Shown here: positions 59,632 to 64,000 of the stretch, in pieces | Numbering within the stretch: the stretch's first letter is position 1 | How the letters are laid out: each line of letters begins with the position of its first letter | Source: Frankia sp. RB7 | GTDB lineage: Bacteria > Pseudomonadota > Alphaproteobacteria > Rhizobiales > Xanthobacteraceae | Reading direction: 5' to 3' | Length of the DNA: 64,000 bases | Assembly (NCBI GenBank): GCA_030403585.1 | Contig: JAUEPE010000018.1 | Location: forward strand, 62,001-126,000 | Notes under the pieces: generated by a model | Database searches by the model: none | What the model was told of the DNA's origin: nothing | Seen by the model: the letters and a program-made list of their open reading frames with translations, nothing else | Translations under genes and position numbers: made by a program

Positions 59632-60417
59632 TCACGTAATCAAATGCATCCCCGCGTCCATGCGCACGACCTCGCCGGTCATGTTGCTGGAGGCCGGCAT
59701 CGCCAGGAAGCAGACGAGCTGCGCGATATCGTCCGCAGTTGAGGCAACCTTGAGCGGCACCTTCGCCACGACGCTGTCGCGCACCTGCTTTGCGCCGGCT
59801 TCGCCGCGGCCCTTGGTGAACCAGGGCGTATCGATATAGCCGGGGCACACCGTGTTGACGCGGATCAGCGGCGCGAGTGCGCGCGACAGCGACAGCGTCA
59901 TGGTGTTGAGCGCGCCCTTGCTCGCGGCATAGGCGATCGACGAGCCGACGCCGCTGATGCCGGCGACCGAAGAGATGTTGACCACGGCCGACGGCCGCTC
60001 CGAAGCCTTCGACCCGGCCTCGAGCAGGCTACGTGCGGCGCGCACCATCTGGAACGGGCCGATCGTGTTGACGCCGTAGAGGCGCTGGAAATCTTCCGCC
60101 GACAATCCGTCGAGATCGGCATGGGCGACGTGTTTGGTGGTGCCGGCATTGTTGACGAGAATGTCGAGCCGGCCCCAGCCGCTTGCGGCCGCAACGATCT
60201 TGCGGCAGTCGTCATCCTTCGAGACGTCGCCCTGCGCGACCAGCACTTCCGCAGCGCCCGCCTTGCGGCAGAGCTCTGCCGTGGCCTCGGCTTCCTTCTG
60301 GCTCGACGAATAATTGATGACGAGCCGCGCCCCGCTCCGCGCGAGAATTTCCGCCGTCGCAGCACCGAGTCCGGATGCGGACCCCGTCACGATTGCGCAC
60401 AGACTGTCTTCTGCCAT
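59632..60417 (-). CDS. Short-chain dehydrogenase/reductase (3-oxoacyl reductase-like)
   Basis: 261 residues from MAEDSLCAIVTGSASGLGAATAEIL. The NAD(P) motif TGSASGLG is near the start, DILVNNAGTTKH is the second conserved segment, and YAASKGALN carries the catalytic Tyr and Lys. The C-terminus MTGEVVRMDAGMHLI is typical of FabG-like SDRs. It is divergent from the acyl-CoA dehydrogenase/enoyl-CoA hydratase operon, so the 3-hydroxyacyl-CoA step of that pathway is a reasonable guess. Confidence 0.92.
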   Translation of the reverse strand: MAEDSLCAIVTGSASGLGAATAEILARSGARLVINYSSSQKEAEATAELCRKAGAAEVLVAQGDVSKDDDCRKIVAAASGWGRLDILVNNAGTTKHVAHADLDGLSAEDFQRLYGVNTIGPFQMVRAARSLLEAGSKASERPSAVVNISSVAGISGVGSSIAYAASKGALNTMTLSLSRALAPLIRVNTVCPGYIDTPWFTKGRGEAGAKQVRDSVVAKVPLKVASTADDIAQLVCFLAMPASSNMTGEVVRMDAGMHLIT

Positions 60418-60687
60418 CCGGATTTCCTTCCCCTGTATCTGATGCAAGTCTTAGGTCTTGGCCCTGTTTAGCGAGTTTGTCGCGCCCTGCAAATCGAGCA
60501 AACTCCGCTAAGCGGAATTAGTCCAGACCGGGTCTCTGGTTGTTTCTTGCCCCCATGCTGGCGCTGCAGATGGGCCTGCGATCAACGCTTGTCAGGGCCA
60601 TGGCTTTTTCGGATCATCCGGCGCAAGAAGAGACCGCGCGCCGGCCCATTGGGCAGGACGCGCCAATGGCAAAACACGGGGAACGCT

Positions 60688-61752
60688 GTGGCGGAGAGTG
60701 ACAATATCGTCGTCGAGACCGCGGAGAAGATCTTCGCCGATCTCGCCGATCCGCAGACCGTCAACAACGACAAGAAGGATTCGTGGCAGGCACCGCTGTG
60801 GCAGGCGCTGAGCGAAGCCGGCTTGCCCTTGTCGTGGGTGCCAGACGATCTCGGCGGCTCCGGCGCAAGCCTCGCCGACGGTTTTGCGTTGCTGAACGCT
60901 GCCGGCCGCTTCGCGGTCGCGGTTCCCTTGGCCGAAACGATGCTCGCAGGCTGGTTGCTCGCGCAGGCGAAAATCGCCTCGCCCGAAGGCGAGATGACGG
61001 TGCTGCCGGCCTCGCCGAGGGATCGCATCACGATCGATGCCGACGGCGCGCTCTCAGGCCGCTGCCGCGGCGTGCCGTTTGCGAAAGCGGCGAAGCATTT
61101 CGCGGTGCTGGCGCATGGCAAGGACGGCGTCTCGATTGCGCTCGTCGATGCAAGCAAGAGCCGGATCGAATCCGGGCTCAATGTCGGCTACGACCACAGC
61201 GATACCGTCACGCTCGACAAGGTCCAGCCCGTCACCATCAAGGCCGCACCAAAGGGCGTTGACCAGACCCATCTGATGCTGATGGGCGGCGTCGTGCGCA
61301 GCCTCCAGATCGCAGGCGCGCTGGAATCCATGCTCGACATCTCCGTGCGCTACTCCAACGAGCGCGTCGCTTTCGAGAAGAAGATCTCGAAATTCCAGGC
61401 GGTGCAGCACAATCTCGCGCGCCTCGCCGGCGAATCCGCCGCGGCGCTCGCGGCCGCGACCTCGGCCGCCGACGCCATCGCGAACGCCACGTCGTTCGAT
61501 GATGAGGTCTATCTCGAAGCCGCCTCCGCAAAGATCCGCTGCGCCGAAGCCGCGGAAAAAGGCGGCGCCATCGCGCATCAGGTACACGGCGCGATCGGTT
61601 TCACCATCGAGCACATCCTGCACCGCTACTCGCTGCGGGCGCTGGCCTGGCGCGACGATTTTGGCTCCGAGAGCTACTGGGCCGTCGAGCTCGGCAAGCT
61701 GGTTGCCAAGCGCGGCGCCGATGAATTGTGGCCGCTCGTGGCATCGCGCTGA
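60688..61752 (+). CDS. Acyl-CoA dehydrogenase, smaller subunit-like
   Basis: 354 residues from a GTG at 60688 (GGGGAACGCT upstream). It has the three-domain acyl-CoA dehydrogenase fold but is shorter and more divergent than the next gene: LPLSWVPDDLGGSGASLADGFALL, MGGVVRSLQIAGALESMLDISVRYSNERVAFEKKISKFQAVQ and IAHQVHGAIGFTIEHILHRYSLR. It probably forms a heteromeric enzyme with the 61769-62929 product, as PimC/PimD and ChsE pairs do. The genes are 16 bases apart. Confidence 0.88.
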   Translation: MAESDNIVVETAEKIFADLADPQTVNNDKKDSWQAPLWQALSEAGLPLSWVPDDLGGSGASLADGFALLNAAGRFAVAVPLAETMLAGWLLAQAKIASPEGEMTVLPASPRDRITIDADGALSGRCRGVPFAKAAKHFAVLAHGKDGVSIALVDASKSRIESGLNVGYDHSDTVTLDKVQPVTIKAAPKGVDQTHLMLMGGVVRSLQIAGALESMLDISVRYSNERVAFEKKISKFQAVQHNLARLAGESAAALAAATSAADAIANATSFDDEVYLEAASAKIRCAEAAEKGGAIAHQVHGAIGFTIEHILHRYSLRALAWRDDFGSESYWAVELGKLVAKRGADELWPLVASR

Positions 61753-61768
61753 TCGGGAGACGAAACAT

Positions 61769-62929
61769 ATGACCGCTGCCCTTCGTTTCGATCCGATCCG
61801 CCTGCCCGAGAAGTGCGAACAACTGCGCAAGGAAGTGCGCGCCTTCCTCGCCGAGGAAATCGCCGCCGGCACCTTCGATCCGCACAAGCCCAACCGCGAA
61901 GACACCGACGCGCCGGAATTTTCCCGCCGGGTCGGCGCCAAGGGCTGGCTCGGCATGACCTGGCCGAAGAAATATGGCGGCCAGGAGCGCTCCTTCCTCG
62001 AGCGCTACGTGGTGACCGAGGAGATGCGTGTCGCCAACGCCCCGACGCGGCGCTTCTTCGTCGCCGACCGCCAGAGCGGTCCGGTGTTGCTGAAATACGC
62101 GCCCGAAAACATCAAGATGGACATCCTGCCGCGTATCTGCCGCGGCGAGATCTGCTTTGCGATCGGCATGAGCGAGCCGAACTCCGGCTCCGACCTGTTC
62201 GCCGCGAAGACACGCGCGACCAAGACCGATGGCGGCTATCTCATCAACGGTACAAAGATCTGGACCTCGTCGGCGCATATCGCCGACTACATGATCGCGA
62301 TCTTCCGGACCTCGCCGCCGACCAAGGAAAACCGCCGTCACGGCCTGACCCAGTTCCTGGTCAAGATGAAGCAGCCGGGCATCAAGGTGAACCCGATCGG
62401 CCAGATCACCGGCCAGTACGAGTTCAACGAGGTCGTCTTCACCGACTTCTTCGTGCCAGAGGATCACGTGCTCGGCGAGGTCGATGGTGCCTGGAAACAG
62501 GCGACGAGCGAGCTCGCTTATGAGCGTTCCGGTCCCGAGCGTTTCCTCGAGACCTACTACGTGCTGACGGAGCTGGTTCGCGCGGTCGGTCCCGATCCGG
62601 ATACACGCAGCGCCGAAGGCATCGGAAGGCTCGTGGCGCAGCTCCACACCATGCGGCGTATGTCAGTGTCAGTCGCCGGCATGCTGCACGCCGGCAAGGA
62701 GCCGGTGGTGGAGGCATCCATCGTCAAGGATATCGGCACGGTCTGGGAGCAGCAGCTTCCGCACCGCGTGCGCGATCTCGCGGCCTTCGTCGAGGAGACT
62801 GCGACCAACCGCGAGACGCTGGAGCGGCAGCTCGACTTCGCGATCAAGACCGCACCGAAACTCACCATCCAGGGCGGCACCACGGAAGTGCTGCGCGGCA
62901 TCATCGCCCGCGGACTTGGTTTGCGCTAG
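61769..62929 (+). CDS. Acyl-CoA dehydrogenase, larger subunit-like
   Basis: 386 residues from the ATG at 61769. AIGMSEPNSGSDLFAAKTRATKTDGGYLINGTKIWTSSAHIADY is the FAD/substrate region, and the C-terminus ends LTIQGGTTEVLRGIIARGLGLR, where the Glu of GGTTEV is the expected position of a catalytic base. Second gene of an operon with another acyl-CoA dehydrogenase and an enoyl-CoA hydratase. The substrate could be a dicarboxylyl-, cyclic or branched acyl-CoA. Confidence 0.92.
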   Translation: MTAALRFDPIRLPEKCEQLRKEVRAFLAEEIAAGTFDPHKPNREDTDAPEFSRRVGAKGWLGMTWPKKYGGQERSFLERYVVTEEMRVANAPTRRFFVADRQSGPVLLKYAPENIKMDILPRICRGEICFAIGMSEPNSGSDLFAAKTRATKTDGGYLINGTKIWTSSAHIADYMIAIFRTSPPTKENRRHGLTQFLVKMKQPGIKVNPIGQITGQYEFNEVVFTDFFVPEDHVLGEVDGAWKQATSELAYERSGPERFLETYYVLTELVRAVGPDPDTRSAEGIGRLVAQLHTMRRMSVSVAGMLHAGKEPVVEASIVKDIGTVWEQQLPHRVRDLAAFVEETATNRETLERQLDFAIKTAPKLTIQGGTTEVLRGIIARGLGLR

Positions 62930-62969
62930 TCGCGCGGACTTGGGCTCCGCTAAAACCTTCGAGGACATC

Positions 62970-63788
62970 ATGAGCACCTACAAAGATATCGGCGTCGAGA
63001 AGGTCGGACACGTCGGGACCATCGAAATCCGCAGGCCCCCGCACAACTTCTTCGACATCTCGCTGATCAACCAGATCGCGGACGCGCTCGACGAGTTCGA
63101 CCGCGACATCGAGATTCGCGCATCGGTCTTGTCGGCTCAAGGCAAGGCATTCTGCGCCGGCGCGAATTTCCAGGACCCCGCACGGCAGGCGCAGGAAGCG
63201 CGCGAAGCCGACAAGACAGCCAAGGGCGATCCGGCCGACAGCCTCGGGGCGATCAATCATCTCTACATCCAGGCCGTGCGCATCTTCCGCGCCAAGAAGC
63301 CGATCGTCGCCGCCGTGCAGGGCGCCGCCATCGGCGGCGGCCTCGGGCTCGCGGTGTCGGCGGATTTCCGCGTCACCTGCCCCGAAGCGCGCTTCTCTGC
63401 GAACTTCACAAAGCTCGGTTTCCATCCCGGATTCGGCCTGACGACGACGCTGCCCGAGCTGATCGGCAAGAACAACGCCGAGCTGATGTTCTACACCAGC
63501 CGCCGCGTCACCGGCGAAGAAGCCGTCAAATGGGGCCTCGCCAATGTGCTGGTGCCACATGACCAGGTGAAGGCGGAGGCGATGAAGCTCGCCGGTGAGA
63601 TCGCCGAATGCTCCCCGCTCGGCCTCGTCTCCACCCGCGCCACGATGCGCGCCGGATTGGCCGATCGCGTCATGGCCGCGACCAATCACGAGCTCGCCGA
63701 ACAGACCCGCTTGCGCGCAACGGAAGATTTCAAGGAAGGCGTGAAGGCCACGGAAGAACGGCGCGTGGCGAATTTTAAGGGAAGATGA
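62970..63788 (+). CDS. Enoyl-CoA hydratase/isomerase family protein
   Basis: 272 residues from MSTYKDIGVEKVGHVGTIEI, with GAGGACATC upstream. The crotonase motifs are AFCAGANFQDP and AAVQGAAIGGGLGLAVSADFRV, followed by FSANFTKLGFHPGFGLTTTLP. It should hydrate the enoyl-CoA made by the two upstream dehydrogenases. It is 40 bases after them and the last gene seen in the window. Confidence 0.92.
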   Translation: MSTYKDIGVEKVGHVGTIEIRRPPHNFFDISLINQIADALDEFDRDIEIRASVLSAQGKAFCAGANFQDPARQAQEAREADKTAKGDPADSLGAINHLYIQAVRIFRAKKPIVAAVQGAAIGGGLGLAVSADFRVTCPEARFSANFTKLGFHPGFGLTTTLPELIGKNNAELMFYTSRRVTGEEAVKWGLANVLVPHDQVKAEAMKLAGEIAECSPLGLVSTRATMRAGLADRVMAATNHELAEQTRLRATEDFKEGVKATEERRVANFKGR

Positions 63789-63836
63789 TCGAGGCGACGC
63801 TTCGCCGTATCACTCTGACGTCCCCACAACCTCCCG

Positions 63837-63864
63837 TGTCGTCCCGGCGAAGGCCGGGACGACA
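63837..63864. repeat. Short perfect hairpin
   Basis: TGTCGTCCCGGC and GCCGGGACGACA are exact complements around a four-base loop. It lies 48 bases after the last enoyl-CoA hydratase gene. This core is a common part of Bradyrhizobium intergenic repeats (recalled) and may end the operon's transcript. Confidence 0.65.
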
Positions 63865-63867
63865 GTG

Positions 63868-64000
63868 GGGGTTTTGGGGACCCCGCCCACCCCGGGGGGG
63901 GACGGGCCGACACCCCGCCGGGAGTGGTTGGCCGCCAACCCCCGCCCCCTTTGCGTTGGGGGGGGGCCTACCGGCCCCGCGTCAGCGAACCAAAAAAACA
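63868..64000. other. Low-quality contig end
   Basis: The last ~130 bases contain runs of eight G (63894-63901), nine G (63958-63966) and seven A near the end, together with C-rich runs, unlike anything else in the window. No coding frame is supported. I read it as unreliable sequence at the edge of an assembly and annotate nothing in it. Confidence 0.65.

Overview
The window is 64 kb of GC-rich alphaproteobacterial chromosome, most likely Bradyrhizobium or a close relative in the Nitrobacteraceae. This is an inference from the protein style, the dense arrays of transporters and acyl-CoA/aromatic catabolism genes, the many small secreted proteins and the short palindromic intergenic repeats typical of that genus. 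There is no phage integrase, transposase, CRISPR array or rRNA operon. One tRNA gene, tRNA-Arg(CCT), is present. The last ~130 bases are full of homopolymer runs and look like a poor-quality contig end.

Layout. 1-5.5 kb: the tail of map, then a Tat-exported intradiol dioxygenase, a VOC protein, radC, an unrecognised TPR protein, another VOC protein preceded by the C-terminal remnant of a TetR regulator, and two small envelope proteins. 5.8-9.1 kb: an endolysin-like lysozyme with a peptidoglycan-binding domain, convergent with an ECF42-type sigma factor and its DGPF/YCII partner. 9.2-14.7 kb: a tightly coupled operon (NMT1-type binding protein, ATPase, permease, 2-hydroxyacid dehydrogenase, AprI/Inh-like protein), divergent from a creatininase-family hydrolase. 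14.8-29 kb: housekeeping and envelope genes, including an Omp/OprB fusion porin, a CNNM/CorC protein, PilZ, a GltB-like FMN protein, patatin, ferredoxin reductase, an ATP-grasp protein, a binding protein paired with a DctA-type symporter, and a Cys-repeat protein.

29-34.4 kb holds a compact aromatic pathway: FAD hydroxylase and aryl-CoA ligase on one strand, then zeta-GST isomerase and MarR regulator on the other, then gentisate 1,2-dioxygenase. It fits salicylate (or a related 2-substituted benzoate) going through a CoA thioester to gentisate and ring cleavage. A similar inverted repeat lies across the -10 element of both forward promoters, so the MarR protein probably controls the whole set. 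34.5-39.6 kb: an FAD oxidoreductase plus ABC transporter operon, divergent from a LysR gene that has a perfect palindrome next to its start.

39.6-64 kb is mixed catabolism and regulation: enoyl-CoA hydratases, three acyl-CoA dehydrogenases, two ketopantoate-reductase-like proteins, an AraC regulator divergent from an esterase with direct-repeat sites between them, a family-5 peptide-type binding protein, a metallohydrolase, a large SPFH protein, an HD hydrolase divergent from a GlxA-type regulator, a CoA ligase-RraA-cupin operon, and a final acyl-CoA dehydrogenase pair with enoyl-CoA hydratase. Palindromic repeats occur between genes throughout. In both complete ABC operons a repeat sits exactly between the binding-protein gene and the ATPase gene.
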